DNA of 64,000 bases from Streptomyces chumphonensis (GTDB lineage Bacteria > Actinomycetota > Actinomycetes > Streptomycetales > Streptomycetaceae). The position numbers and the translations under genes are program-made. Positions 24,850 to 33,355 of the stretch are shown here, in pieces (the stretch's first letter is position 1; each line of letters starts with the position of its first letter). The notes under the pieces are model-generated. The model made no database searches. It was not told the origin of the DNA and worked only from the letters and a program-made list of their open reading frames with translations. Location of the stretch: positions 1-64,000 of the forward strand of contig NZ_JACXYU010000011.1 of assembly GCF_014779715.1 (NCBI RefSeq), given 5' to 3'.

Positions 24850-26694
24850 GTGGCCACCGAGACCTTCAGCATCGACAAGCGGCCCCTGGGGGAACTGCTG
24901 AGGCAGGTCGAGGCGGGGAAGATCCAGTTGCCCGAGTTCCAGCGCGGCTGGGTCTGGCCGTGGCCGAACATCGCGAGTCTGCTGGCCTCGGTGTCCCTCA
25001 ACTACCCGATCGGGACGGTGATGCTGCTCCAGGGCGGCGGGGACGTCCGGTTCAAGTACCGGCCGGTCGAGGGGGCCGCCCCGAACGAGCGGGTGGAGCC
25101 GGAGTCGCTGGTCCTCGACGGGCAGCAGCGGCTCACCTCGCTCTTCCAGTCGCTGGCGATGGACAGCCCGGTGGAGACCCAGGACGAGCGCAAGCGCCGG
25201 GTCAGCGGCTGGTTCTACGTCGACATGGTCAAGGCACTCGACGCGCACGAGGACCGGGAGGACGCGATCCGCTTCGTCCCGCCCTCCCGCAAGGTCGTCA
25301 ACTTCCGGGGCGAGGTCGTGGAGGACTACTCCACCCGGGAGTTGGAGTACCAGCACCGCTTCTTCCCGCTGCGCTGCCTCTTCGACAACTCCTGGGGCGA
25401 CGGATTCGCCCGCCACTGGGGCTTCGCACCGGAGGAGATGGAGCTCTGGTACGGCTTCCGGGACGGCTTCATCCACTCCTTCAACCTCTACCACTTTCCC
25501 GTCATCCAGCTCGGCAACAGCACACCCCGGCAGGCGGTCTGCCAGGTCTTCGAGAAGGTCAACACCGGCGGTGTCACCCTCACCGTCTTCGAGTTGCTGA
25601 CGGCGACGTTCGCCGCCGACGAATTCGACCTGCGAAGCCACTGGGAGGAGTGCCGATCCGCCTGGGACGCACCCGAGTACGCCATCCTGCGGGAAGTCTC
25701 CAACACCGACTTCCTCCAGGCCGTGACGCTCCTGGCCACCGCCCAGCGTCGGCGCCGGGAGCAGGAGGCCGGCACGGACGAGGAACGCCTGCCGCGCATC
25801 GGCTGCACACGCAAGGAGATGCTCGCGCTGGGCCTGGAGGACTACCGGCGCTACGCCCCCGACGTCGTCGCCGGGTTCAAGGCCGCCGCCAAGTTCCTGC
25901 GCCAGCAGTTCGTCTTCGACACCCGCTTCCTCCCCTACGGCACCCAGCTCATCCCGCTGGCCGCGATCTTCGCCCTCGCGGGCAACGACGCCGAAACCGC
26001 CGGCGCGCAGGAGAAACTGGCGCGCTGGTACTGGTCCGGCGTCTTCGGCGAGCTGTACGGCACGACGACCGAGACCCGCTTCAACCTCGACCTCCCCGAT
26101 GTCGTCGACTGGATCCGCGGATCGACCCGGGAGCCGCGGACCGTCAGCCAGGCGCAGTTCACCGCGAGCCGGCTGCTGACCCTGCGGACCCGGCAGAGCG
26201 CGGCCTACAAGGGCATCTACGCGCTCCTGCTCAAGGCGGGCGCGGCGGACTGGCGGACGGGCGAGAAGGCGGAGGTCAGCGTCTACTTCGACGGGGCGAT
26301 GGACATCCACCACGTCTTCCCGCAGTCCTGGTGCCAGAAGAACGGATACGACCGCTCCGTCTACAACTCCGTCGTCAACAAGACGCCGCTGACGGCCCGC
26401 ACCAACCGGATCATCGGCGGCCACGCGCCGTCCGAGTACCTGCGTCGGCTCGCCAAGGCGGCGGAGACCAGCCCGGAGGGCGTCGACCAGCGCGTCGAGA
26501 CGCACCTCGCCAACCCCGCGCTGATGCGGGCCGACGACTTCGACGGCTTCTTCGAGGAGCGCCGCAAGGTCCTCCAGGACCACATCGCCGCCGCGATGGG
26601 CAAGCCGGTCGTCGACGACCACATCCCCAACCAGCGCCCCGAGACGGCCGCCCCCGAGGCGGAGCCCGCCGCCACCCCTCCCCCAGGCCCGTAA
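24850..26694 (+). CDS. DUF262/DUF1524 (GmrSD-like) nuclease
   Basis: 614 residues in one chain. The N-terminal DUF262 (ParB-like NTPase/nuclease fold) has IQLPEFQRGWVW, NYPIGTVMLL and the hallmark LVLDGQQRLTSLF. The middle is helical (PRQAVCQVFEKVNTGGVTLT). The C-terminal HNH has DIHHVFPQSWC, NSVVNKTPL and TNRIIGG, the His-Asn-Asn set of the GmrD/DUF1524 nuclease. In known systems GmrSD cuts DNA carrying modified cytosines, and related fusions act in phage defence; that role here is inference. A GTG at 24850 with AGGAGGA directly upstream is the start. The C-terminal ~25 residues are Pro/Ala-rich. A DUF6308 gene follows 223 bp downstream beyond a hairpin, so they are probably separate transcripts. 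Confidence 0.88.
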   Translation: MATETFSIDKRPLGELLRQVEAGKIQLPEFQRGWVWPWPNIASLLASVSLNYPIGTVMLLQGGGDVRFKYRPVEGAAPNERVEPESLVLDGQQRLTSLFQSLAMDSPVETQDERKRRVSGWFYVDMVKALDAHEDREDAIRFVPPSRKVVNFRGEVVEDYSTRELEYQHRFFPLRCLFDNSWGDGFARHWGFAPEEMELWYGFRDGFIHSFNLYHFPVIQLGNSTPRQAVCQVFEKVNTGGVTLTVFELLTATFAADEFDLRSHWEECRSAWDAPEYAILREVSNTDFLQAVTLLATAQRRRREQEAGTDEERLPRIGCTRKEMLALGLEDYRRYAPDVVAGFKAAAKFLRQQFVFDTRFLPYGTQLIPLAAIFALAGNDAETAGAQEKLARWYWSGVFGELYGTTTETRFNLDLPDVVDWIRGSTREPRTVSQAQFTASRLLTLRTRQSAAYKGIYALLLKAGAADWRTGEKAEVSVYFDGAMDIHHVFPQSWCQKNGYDRSVYNSVVNKTPLTARTNRIIGGHAPSEYLRRLAKAAETSPEGVDQRVETHLANPALMRADDFDGFFEERRKVLQDHIAAAMGKPVVDDHIPNQRPETAAPEAEPAATPPPGP

Positions 26695-26707
26695 CCCCGA
26701 CCCGCGT

Positions 26708-26738
26708 CCTCCCGCCGGCCCCGACACCCGGCGGGAGG
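26708..26738 (+). terminator. Hairpin terminator after DUF262 gene
   Basis: Perfect 11-bp stem CCTCCCGCCGG (26708-26718) and CCGGCGGGAGG (26728-26738) with a 9-nt loop, 14 bp after the stop codon. Confidence 0.8.
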
Positions 26739-26917
26739 CCCCGGCCCGCCGGCCCCTGATCTTCGCTCCCCTCCAGGCGTCGCTCCCGGCACAGCCGTAC
26801 CAGCAGCGGATATTCGCGAGTGGAACCCGTGCGGGGCAGTCAACTCGTAGCATGTGTCAGGTCATTGGCCAGCTCAGGCCCAATGCGGTGTGATGCGTTG
26901 AGGCCATGGGAGGCCGT

Positions 26918-27574
26918 ATGAGCACCATCAGGGCACTACGCGGTTGCGCCGAGTCCCACCTGCGCTCCTACACGGACCCCTGGGGGCCCAGAGCCTTCCG
27001 CACGTACGACCGGCAGGGCGACCCGACGCGGTTGAGCCCACTGGACTGCCTGGCACCGGCACTCCTCAGCGTCCGTACGGACTACAAACAGGTCGTGCCG
27101 TTGTTCCGCCCGGACGGCCCCGGAGCTCAGGTCCTCCAGGCCATGGAAGCGGTGCTTGCGGATGAGGCGTGTGCGACCGCCGATTTCCTGGAGGTGACAC
27201 TGGACCCACCGACGGGGGCCTGGTCCCTCGTCGATCGTGCGCTGGTCGCCACGGGCGAAGCGGGCGGTCGTGGGCTGCCCGGGTTCAAGGCCGTCGCCGT
27301 CACCAAGATTCTCCACCGCAAGCGGCCCCGGCTCGTCCCGATCTTCGACAGCAGCGTCTACGAGTTCTACCTCGGCCGGAAGCCCCTGACCGGGGCCTAC
27401 CGGGACACCCCTCGGCGCCTGTGGCCGCTCCTGCAAGCAGACCTGCGCCGTCACCGGGACTGGATCGAGGGCCTTACGACCCCGATCCGCACGCCCGATG
27501 AACGGCCGCTCAGCCTGCTTCGAGCGGCAGACATCATCATCTGGGAACACATGGCGACCGGGTGCACCGCATGA
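26918..27574 (+). CDS. DUF6308 family protein of unknown function
   Basis: 218 residues, no membrane segment or signal peptide. Conserved-looking blocks are YDRQGDPTRLSPLDCLAPALL near the start, the central TKILHRKRPRLVPIFDSSVYEFY, and RLWPLLQADLRRHRDWI. This matches my memory of the DUF6308 family, for which I know no activity. The ATG at 26918 is preferred to the ATG at 26906 because GGGAGG lies 4 bp before it. Codon use and the upstream spacer are visibly less GC-rich than the surroundings, and the neighbours are a DUF262 nuclease and a DUF397 gene, so this may be an accessory patch. Alternative: a DNA-glycosylase-like helical fold, but I cannot support it. Confidence 0.72.
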   Translation: MSTIRALRGCAESHLRSYTDPWGPRAFRTYDRQGDPTRLSPLDCLAPALLSVRTDYKQVVPLFRPDGPGAQVLQAMEAVLADEACATADFLEVTLDPPTGAWSLVDRALVATGEAGGRGLPGFKAVAVTKILHRKRPRLVPIFDSSVYEFYLGRKPLTGAYRDTPRRLWPLLQADLRRHRDWIEGLTTPIRTPDERPLSLLRAADIIIWEHMATGCTA

Positions 27575-27640
27575 CGGCGCCCGCAACGGAGCCGATGTGG
27601 CACTGCGGCTCCAGAGCGCCAGCCAGACGCTGGGCAACAG

Positions 27641-27678
27641 ACGTGCCCCGCCCCTGAACGGGATCGGCGCGGGCACGT
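27641..27678. terminator. Hairpin between convergent DUF6308 and DUF397 genes
   Basis: ACGTGCCC (27641-27648) pairs with GGGCACGT (27671-27678). The stem continues CGCC/GGCG after one bulged base. Position between convergent genes supports a bidirectional terminator. Confidence 0.6.
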
Positions 27679-27695
27679 GATCGTGTGCCGGGGCG

Positions 27696-27884
27696 TCAGC
27701 CCAGCCGGTCGAAGGTGACGAGGTATTCCCAGGCGGTGTGGGTGACGGCGAGTTCGGGGCTCAGTCGGTCCCTGGAGTCCCTGACGTGGACCGTGCCCGC
27801 TCTCCTCACCACCTCGATGCACACATCACCGTCGGAACCGCTGGAGCTGCTCCTGAACCAAGACCGTTCATCGGTGCTACTCAT
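27696..27884 (-). CDS. DUF397 domain protein, orphan
   Basis: 62 residues matching the DUF397 pattern: ERSWFRSSSSGSDGDVCIEV followed by VHVRDSRDR and a C-terminal WEYLVTFDRL. In Streptomyces such proteins are normally encoded next to an XRE regulator with a DUF5753 domain and act with it; BldB-type development control is a known case. Here the regulator gene is missing. Immediately upstream the same strand reads SLLRHVRGAL then a TGA that overlaps the DUF397 ATG. This resembles the tail of such a regulator but extends for only a few dozen bases before the terminator of the M4 peptidase gene. It may be a functional orphan or the surviving end of a deleted pair. Confidence 0.82.
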   Translation of the reverse strand: MSSTDERSWFRSSSSGSDGDVCIEVVRRAGTVHVRDSRDRLSPELAVTHTAWEYLVTFDRLG

Positions 27885-27929
27885 AGCGCTCCTCGCACGT
27901 GGCGCAGCAGGCTCTTCGTCGTCGGACAG

Positions 27930-27975
27930 GGCAGGGCGTCGGTCCGCGATGGTGCCCGCGAACCGACGCCCTGCC
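27930..27975 (-). terminator. Strong hairpin terminator after the M4 peptidase gene
   Basis: 14-bp stem: GGCAGGGCGTCGGT-type left arm at 27930-27943 and its complement ACCGACGCCCTGCC at 27962-27975, with an 18-nt loop. It starts 24 bp after the peptidase stop at 27999 and lies before the DUF397 gene. Confidence 0.82.
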
Positions 27976-27998
27976 TCAGGCGGTGCTCACCTCAGCGG

Positions 27999-29936
27999 TC
28001 AGGGTGTGGTGTAGCCGAGGGTGTAGTCGCCGGTGCCGGAGTAGGCGTGGACCCGGTAGCGGTAGTAGCCGGACGTCCCGTCGTAGGCGATCTCCTCGTC
28101 CGGCCCGCTGGTCGTGGAACGCGCCACCTCGCTCCAGCCGTAGCCACTCCACTTCTGCAGGTAGAGGTCGAAGTCGGTGCCGTCGGGTCCGTCCAGGCAC
28201 GCGGTGTGCCGCCCGGAACCGGTCTGGAACCAGCTGCCGTCGGGCTGGATGGCGCTGCCACCGCTGCTCAGCGAGCCGCTCTTGGTGTTCTCGAACTCGG
28301 TGCACGTGCCCGGGTCGGGGTCCGTGTCGCCCGGGCGGCTGCCGACGTTGACCGCGGCCCAGGCGTGTGCGACCGCGAGCTGCTCAGGGCTGTCGACGCC
28401 GTACAGCTCACCGGCGGCCTGCAGGGTGTGGGTCCGGGCCTGCGCGAACGTCTCGTTCGGCATCATCTTCTCGGCCAGCGCCTTGAACCAGATCCTCTCG
28501 GCCTTGCCGATCCCGATGCCGGTCACCGGGTCGTCGTCGTAGGTGGGGCTGTCGTAGGTGACGCCGTTGACGACCTTCTGGCCGCTGCCCTCGGAGAGCA
28601 GGTAGAAGAAGTGGTTCGCGATGCCGGAGCTGTGGTGCACGTCCGCGTTGCCGGCGCCCGAGTACCAGTAGTCGAGCGAGCTGCCGTCCTTGCTGGGCTG
28701 GTCCATGTAGCGCAGCGGTGTGCCGTTTCCGCGGATGTCGATCTTCTCGCCGACCAGGTAGTCGGCGACGTCCTCGGGGTTGTCGGCGTGGAACTCGACG
28801 GCGGCGGCGAAGATGTCGGAGGTGGCCTCGTTCAGCCCGCCGGACTCGTTGCTGTAGATCAGGCCCGCCGTGTTGGAGGTGACGCCGTGCGTCATCTCGT
28901 GGGCGGCGACGTCGATCGAGGTCAGCGGCTTCTGGTCGTTGGCCCCGTCGCCGTAGGTCATGCAGAAGCAGGAGTCCTGCCAGAAGGCGTTGGAGTAGGC
29001 GTTGCCGTAGTGGACGCGGCTGGAGGCGGCGACACCGTCGCCGCGGATCCCCTCGCGGCCGTGCACGTCCAGGTAGTAGTCCCAGGTGAGGGCGGCGCCG
29101 TAGTGGGCGTCGACGGCCGCGGTCTGGCTGTTGGACGGTGAGCCGTTGCCCCAGACGTCGTCGGCGTCGGTGAAGACTCGGTTGCCGTTGTCGGAGTCAC
29201 GGGTGGTGTGGCCGCCGCGCTGGGTGTCCTCCATGCGGTAGCTGCCGCTGGACCCGCTGGTTCCGATGGTCACCTGGCCGGCGTACATGCTGTTCCCGCT
29301 GCCGGTGTGCACGGCCTGGTACTCGTACAGCTTCTCGCCGGTCTTCGCGTCGGTGATGACGTGCAGTTCGTTGGGCGTACCGTCCTTCTGCGTGCCGCCG
29401 ATCACGCGCTCCCAGGCGAGTGTGGGGTCTCCGTCGGCGGCCCAGATCACCTTGCGCGGGGCGCTGCTGCCCTTGGCCTGGGCCTTGGCGGGCTTCCGGT
29501 TCGCGGGCGCCTTGGTGGTGGGCACCGTGATGGGTGCGTCGGTCGCCTTGTCGACGACCTCGATGGCGCCGTCGGGGCCACGGTGCACGATGATCTGGCC
29601 GCCGAGGACGGGCAGTCCGGCATACGTGCGCTCGTAGCGGGTGTGGGTGGAGCCGTCCCGGTTCTTGACGACGTCCTTCACCTTGAGTTCGATGCGCTCG
29701 CCGAGTTCGAGGACCTGAGCCGTCTCGGCCTCCTGTCTCTCGGCCTGGGCTATCAGCTCGGCGCGTTCGGAGGGGCTGACCTCGGCTATCAACGCTCCGG
29801 GATCGAGTCGACCGTCGTCGGCGGCGGCGCTGACCGTGCCTGCCTGGAGGCCCACGGCCACCACGGCTGCCGTGGCGGCCAGGGCGACGGTGGTGCGGAC
29901 GCGTCTGCTGCCGCGACGCGGAATGGTGGTACTCAC
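27999..29936 (-). CDS. Secreted M4 (thermolysin-like) metalloprotease with C-terminal PPC domain
   Basis: 645 residues. An Arg-rich signal peptide (VSTTIPRRGSRRVRT, then a hydrophobic stretch ending VSAAADDG) precedes an FTP/PepSY propeptide (RYERTYAGLPVLGGQIIVHR). The M4 catalytic domain has zinc ligands in AAHEMTHGVT and the downstream Glu in NESGGLNEATSDIF; the active-site His is in ADVHHSSGIANHFFYLL. A Cys-closed C-terminal domain of about 85 residues starts TCTEFENTKSGSL and ends YRVHAYSGTGDYTLGYTTP. A diverged copy of that domain occurs on the two peptidases at 33.4-37.2 kb. The GTG at 29936 is preferred (AGGAG 7 bp upstream) over a TTG at 29951. It is transcribed alone, with a strong terminator downstream. 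Confidence 0.95.
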   Translation of the reverse strand: MSTTIPRRGSRRVRTTVALAATAAVVAVGLQAGTVSAAADDGRLDPGALIAEVSPSERAELIAQAERQEAETAQVLELGERIELKVKDVVKNRDGSTHTRYERTYAGLPVLGGQIIVHRGPDGAIEVVDKATDAPITVPTTKAPANRKPAKAQAKGSSAPRKVIWAADGDPTLAWERVIGGTQKDGTPNELHVITDAKTGEKLYEYQAVHTGSGNSMYAGQVTIGTSGSSGSYRMEDTQRGGHTTRDSDNGNRVFTDADDVWGNGSPSNSQTAAVDAHYGAALTWDYYLDVHGREGIRGDGVAASSRVHYGNAYSNAFWQDSCFCMTYGDGANDQKPLTSIDVAAHEMTHGVTSNTAGLIYSNESGGLNEATSDIFAAAVEFHADNPEDVADYLVGEKIDIRGNGTPLRYMDQPSKDGSSLDYWYSGAGNADVHHSSGIANHFFYLLSEGSGQKVVNGVTYDSPTYDDDPVTGIGIGKAERIWFKALAEKMMPNETFAQARTHTLQAAGELYGVDSPEQLAVAHAWAAVNVGSRPGDTDPDPGTCTEFENTKSGSLSSGGSAIQPDGSWFQTGSGRHTACLDGPDGTDFDLYLQKWSGYGWSEVARSTTSGPDEEIAYDGTSGYYRYRVHAYSGTGDYTLGYTTP

Positions 29937-30335
29937 GTGATGGCTCCTCAACTCATGTGGGGGGCTGAGATGGTGCAGCCGTGCAGAGGTGAGGCACGGA
30001 TGGAGTGGGGCGGCCGTAGCCTCGCCCAGAGAATGAGGGAGGGCCGAAGGGACGGTAAGAGGGAAACCCCTTGCCCCGACGAGGCGTCATGCCGCGCGCG
30101 GACCGGGAAGAGGCTGGGGTGCGCGCTCCTCCGCCCGACCGGGCGGCGTCGCCGTCGGCCGGGCGTCCCGACGGCCTGCGGCACGCCCGCATCACACGGT
30201 GGCTGAACGCGGTCGTGGCCGTGCCTGAGATGGCCCGCCGCGTGGACGGACACGAGGAAGCCGCAGACCGCAAGATCACTACCGCACTGGAAGAGGAAGG
30301 TGTCGGAGGTGTGTCGCGACCGCTGAGAACCCATG
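29937..30335. other. Gene-free stretch upstream of M4 peptidase
   Basis: About 400 bp without a convincing gene. Open frames on both strands exist (for example 30071-30406 on plus) but have no recognisable domain or good ribosome site. Base composition is a little less GC-rich than in the coding DNA. The peptidase promoter should be near 29950-30050; I see no clear -10/-35 pair. Confidence 0.4.
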
Positions 30336-30376
30336 ACAACGGGCGGTACTCAGTGAGACTGAGTACCGCCCGTTGT
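30336..30376 (-). terminator. Perfect 19-bp stem hairpin after tRNA-Arg
   Basis: ACAACGGGCGGTACTCAGT (30336-30354) is exactly complementary to 30358-30376 around a 3-nt loop. It lies 53 bp beyond the tRNA 3' end in the direction of tRNA transcription and is the likely tRNA terminator. Confidence 0.75.
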
Positions 30377-30428
30377 TCTCGGCACGTGCCCTGGTCAGAG
30401 CGCTGATTCCGGCTGCTGACCTGGCGAG

Positions 30429-30500
30429 TGCCCCCGGCAGGATTCGAACCTGCGCACACGGCTCCGGAGGCCGTTGCTCTATCCCCTGAGCTACGGGGGC
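30429..30500 (-). tRNA. tRNA-Arg, anticodon CCG
   Basis: 72-nt cloverleaf on the minus strand. The acceptor stem is GCCCCCG/CGGGGGC with discriminator A. The D arm is GCTCAGGGGATAGAGC and the anticodon stem ACGGC/GCCGT has loop CTCCGGA, so the anticodon is CCG (reads CGG, Arg). The T arm GCAGG-TTCGAAT-CCTGC is complete. The CCA end is not encoded. Used for a frequent codon in this GC-rich genome. I looked for an integrase or a duplicated 3' end nearby and saw none. Confidence 0.96.
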
Positions 30501-30575
30501 GCTGCCGCTGATCGCGGCGACGGGTAGAACCTTACCAGCTTGGAACGGGTGGTCATGAACGGGTTTCGGGCGAGG

Positions 30576-33182
30576 TCAGGTGGTGGGGTGGGTGGTGTGG
30601 AGGAGGGTGCTGAGCTGGGTGCGGGAGCGGATGCCGAGTTTGCGGTAGATGCGGGTCAGGGAGGCCTCGATCGTCTTGACGCTGAGGAACATGCGGGCGG
30701 CGACCTCCTGGTTCGTGGCGCCCTGGCCGACGAAGGCGGCGATGCGTTCCTCGCTGACGGTGAGGGTGCGCTCGTCGGACTGGGCGAGGTGGCGGCCGGC
30801 CTGGTCGATCCAGGGGCGGGCGTCGTGGCGGGTGAAGAGGGTGAGGGCCGCGGCGACGGCGGAGCGGGCGGGGGCGTAGCGGCGGCGGCGGCGTTCGACG
30901 CGGCCGCGCTGGAGGAGGCAGTGGCCCTGTTCGAGGGGCTGGGCGAGGGCCGCGAAGCGGGTGGCGGCGGCGTCCAGGAGGGCCAGGGCGCTGTCGGGGT
31001 CGCCGTGGGCGGCGTGGAGGGCGGCCTCGGCGCGGTCGAGTTGGGCGGTGACGCCGGGGCTGCGGGGGCCGGTGGCCAGGGTGGTGCGGGTGGTGCGGAG
31101 GAGGTCTTCGGCGGCGGCGAGCTCGCCGAGGCCGGTGAGGCCGGAGGCCAGGTCGGCGTGCCAGCGGAGGGTGGTGGGGGCGTCCGTTCCCTGGGCGCGT
31201 TCGAGGTCCTTCAGGCGGCGGAGGGCGGTGACGCCGCCCCGGGTGTCGCCGGTGCGCAGCCGGGCCTGGCCGAGGACGTGCAGGTGCCGGGCGAGGTGGA
31301 CGGCGTCGTGTTCCTGTTCGGAGGCGAGGACGCCGCGGGCGGCGTAGGCGGCGGCGCGGGCGATGCTGCCGCCGGCGAGTTCGGCGACGGCGGCGCTGTG
31401 CCAGGCGGGGCCGGGGCTGGAGCCGGTGACCCGGGTGAGGCGGACGGCGCGGTCGGCGAAGTCGAGGGCTTCGCGGCAGCGGCCGAGGCGGGCGGAGACC
31501 TCGGCGAGGGCGGCCAGGACGGCGACGGTCTCCTCCCCGGTGCCGTGGCCCACGGGGGCGAGCATGGTGAGGAGCGCTGCGCGGGCCTCGGGCAGCCGGT
31601 CGTCGGCGGCGGCGAAGCGGGCGGCGAGGAAGCGGGGCGTCAGGTGCAGTCGTCCGTCGGGGGCGGCGGGGGCGGGGTGCGGCAGGCGACGGGCGTGGTC
31701 GAGGTGGGCGCGGGCGTCGCTGCGGCCGGTGCGGCGGGCGACGTCCGCCTTGACGGTGAGGGCCAGGGCCTCGGCTGCGGGGTCGGCGGCGACGCGGGCG
31801 TGCAGGACGGCACGGTCGGCCTCGGCCTCGGCCCGCAGGGGGCGGCCGTCGAGCAGGGCGGCCCAGGCCAGTCGGAGGCGGATGCGGGCCAGGAGGGCGG
31901 GGTCGTCGGCCGCGTCGACGAACGCGGCGGCGAAGATCTCGTCCCGGCCGGTGAGGTCCTGTCCGGCGAGGTCGATGAGGGCGAGGCGGACGTGGACGCG
32001 GGCGTCGGCCGGGGCGTCGGTGTGCAGGACGGCGTCCGCCGCGCGGTGGACGACGTGCGGGTGCTGGGCCGCCGCGCCGGTGCGGGCGGCGGCGAGGAGC
32101 CGGGCGAGGCGGTCGGCGGGGTGGGCGGCGGGGGTGCGTTCGGCGGCCAGGAGGTGGAGTTCGGCGGCGAGGCGGCCGGCGCCCTGGCCCCGGGCGGATT
32201 CGGCGGCGGCGGTGAGGGAGCGGGCGAGGTCGGCGTCGGGGTCGGTGGTGGCGAGCGCGTGGTGCCGGGCGCGGGCGGCGGCGTCGGTGACGACGGCGGC
32301 CAGGCTGATGTGGAGGGCGACGCGGTGGGCGGCGCCGGCGCGGGCGGCGATGACGTCGGCGGCGGCGGGCGGGGTGAAGCGGATGACCGGGGCGCCGGTG
32401 TCGTCGGTGACGACGAGTCCGGCCGTGGTGGCGCGGGCGATGTGGTCGTGGGCGGCGGGGCGTCCGCTGCGTTGGAGGAGTTCGACGGTGGGTCGGTCGG
32501 TCAGGGCGGCGGCGAGGAGGGTGTCCTGGGCCCCGGCGGGGAGGGAGGCGAGGCCCGTGCCGATCAGGGTGTGCACCTCGGGCGGCAGCGGGAGGGGCTC
32601 TCCGCTCCGGGGGACGCGGTCGGCGTAGGCGCGGGCCAGGGCGAGGAGGAGGCGGGGGTTGCCACCGGAGTCGGCGTGCAACTGGTTCACCAGGCGCAGG
32701 GGGAGCCCGAAGGGGTCGAGCAGGTGGGCGGTGTCCTCGGGGCCCAGGGGCGGGACGGGGGTCTCGGCGGTGTCCGGGAGCGGTGGCCAGGGGCCGGTCC
32801 CGAGGTCGTGGGAGGGGCTGCGGACGGCGAGGAGTGCGCGGGAGCCGTCGCGGTCGAGGGTGCGGCGCAGCCGGTCGAGGGCGCGGGCGTCGAGGCGGTC
32901 GGCGTCGTCGACGAGGACGAGGGAGGGGCGCCGGTGCCGAGCGGTGGGCCGGTGGTCGAGTGCGGCGGCGCGGTGGCGGACGACGCGCTCGCCGCGCGCG
33001 CGGGCGGTGGCGGCTAGGGTGGCGAGCAGGGCGGTCTTGCCGATGCCGGCGGGTCCGGTGAGGACGACGCCGGTGCCGGCGGCGAGGTGCGTTTCGGCGG
33101 TGCGGAGCAGCGTGGAGCGCCCCGGCGGCGCGGGGGCCGGCGGGGTGAGGTCATCGGCCGGCGGTGCGGCGTGGTCGTCGAT
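30576..33182 (-). CDS. Large LuxR-family ATPase regulator (LAL type), start codon non-canonical
   Basis: About 868 residues if read from 33182. An N-terminal AAA/STAND ATPase has Walker A VVLTGPAGIGKTALLATLA and Walker B PSLVLVDDADRLD. A long TPR-like Ala-rich helical region follows (many AExxL and RLGRxxEA helices). A C-terminal LuxR HTH has ERIAAFVGQGATNQEVAARM and FLSVKTIEASLTRIYRKLGI. The reading frame is open from 33242 but holds no ATG, GTG or TTG before the GTG at 32690, which lies after the Walker motifs. The best-placed ribosome site (GGGGGA at about 33187-33192) precedes an ATC at 33182. Either initiation is at ATC, the start was mutated, or the sequence has an error. It may control the secreted peptidase genes around it, an inference from position. 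Confidence 0.85.
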   Translation of the reverse strand: MDDHAAPPADDLTPPAPAPPGRSTLLRTAETHLAAGTGVVLTGPAGIGKTALLATLAATARARGERVVRHRAAALDHRPTARHRRPSLVLVDDADRLDARALDRLRRTLDRDGSRALLAVRSPSHDLGTGPWPPLPDTAETPVPPLGPEDTAHLLDPFGLPLRLVNQLHADSGGNPRLLLALARAYADRVPRSGEPLPLPPEVHTLIGTGLASLPAGAQDTLLAAALTDRPTVELLQRSGRPAAHDHIARATTAGLVVTDDTGAPVIRFTPPAAADVIAARAGAAHRVALHISLAAVVTDAAARARHHALATTDPDADLARSLTAAAESARGQGAGRLAAELHLLAAERTPAAHPADRLARLLAAARTGAAAQHPHVVHRAADAVLHTDAPADARVHVRLALIDLAGQDLTGRDEIFAAAFVDAADDPALLARIRLRLAWAALLDGRPLRAEAEADRAVLHARVAADPAAEALALTVKADVARRTGRSDARAHLDHARRLPHPAPAAPDGRLHLTPRFLAARFAAADDRLPEARAALLTMLAPVGHGTGEETVAVLAALAEVSARLGRCREALDFADRAVRLTRVTGSSPGPAWHSAAVAELAGGSIARAAAYAARGVLASEQEHDAVHLARHLHVLGQARLRTGDTRGGVTALRRLKDLERAQGTDAPTTLRWHADLASGLTGLGELAAAEDLLRTTRTTLATGPRSPGVTAQLDRAEAALHAAHGDPDSALALLDAAATRFAALAQPLEQGHCLLQRGRVERRRRRYAPARSAVAAALTLFTRHDARPWIDQAGRHLAQSDERTLTVSEERIAAFVGQGATNQEVAARMFLSVKTIEASLTRIYRKLGIRSRTQLSTLLHTTHPTT

Positions 33183-33296
33183 GGTGTCCCCCGGGCGCGG
33201 TCGGACGGTCGCGCCGACCCTAGCGAGGGGCCTCCGGCGCCCTCAATGGCTTGCGCATGACAATTCTTGACGACGGCGGACGGCGCCGGACGGGCG

Positions 33297-33332
33297 GCTG
33301 CCCGGCCGCGCGGGGGAAGGCGGCCGGGCAGC
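33297..33332 (-). terminator. Hairpin terminator after the X-Pro peptidase gene
   Basis: Perfect 13-bp stem GCTGCCCGGCCGC (33297-33309) and GCGGCCGGGCAGC (33320-33332) with a 10-nt loop, 24 bp after the stop at 33357 and before the LuxR regulator start. Confidence 0.78.
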
Positions 33333-33355
33333 GGGAGGGGCTACGCACCCGGCCC

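Noticed and set aside
30071..30406. Plus-strand ORF of 111 codons near the tRNA
   Set aside because: Its 3' part is made of the tRNA-terminator hairpin and it has no domain or strong ribosome site.
30429..30500. tRNA-Arg as an integration site for a mobile element
   Set aside because: No integrase, excisionase or duplicated tRNA 3' end was seen within several kb on either side.
30540..33017. Long plus-strand reading frame, Gly/Val-rich, about 825 codons
   Set aside because: Shadow of the LuxR regulator on the opposite strand; composition is GGxGxV-rich without domains, as expected from antisense of Ala/Arg-rich coding DNA.
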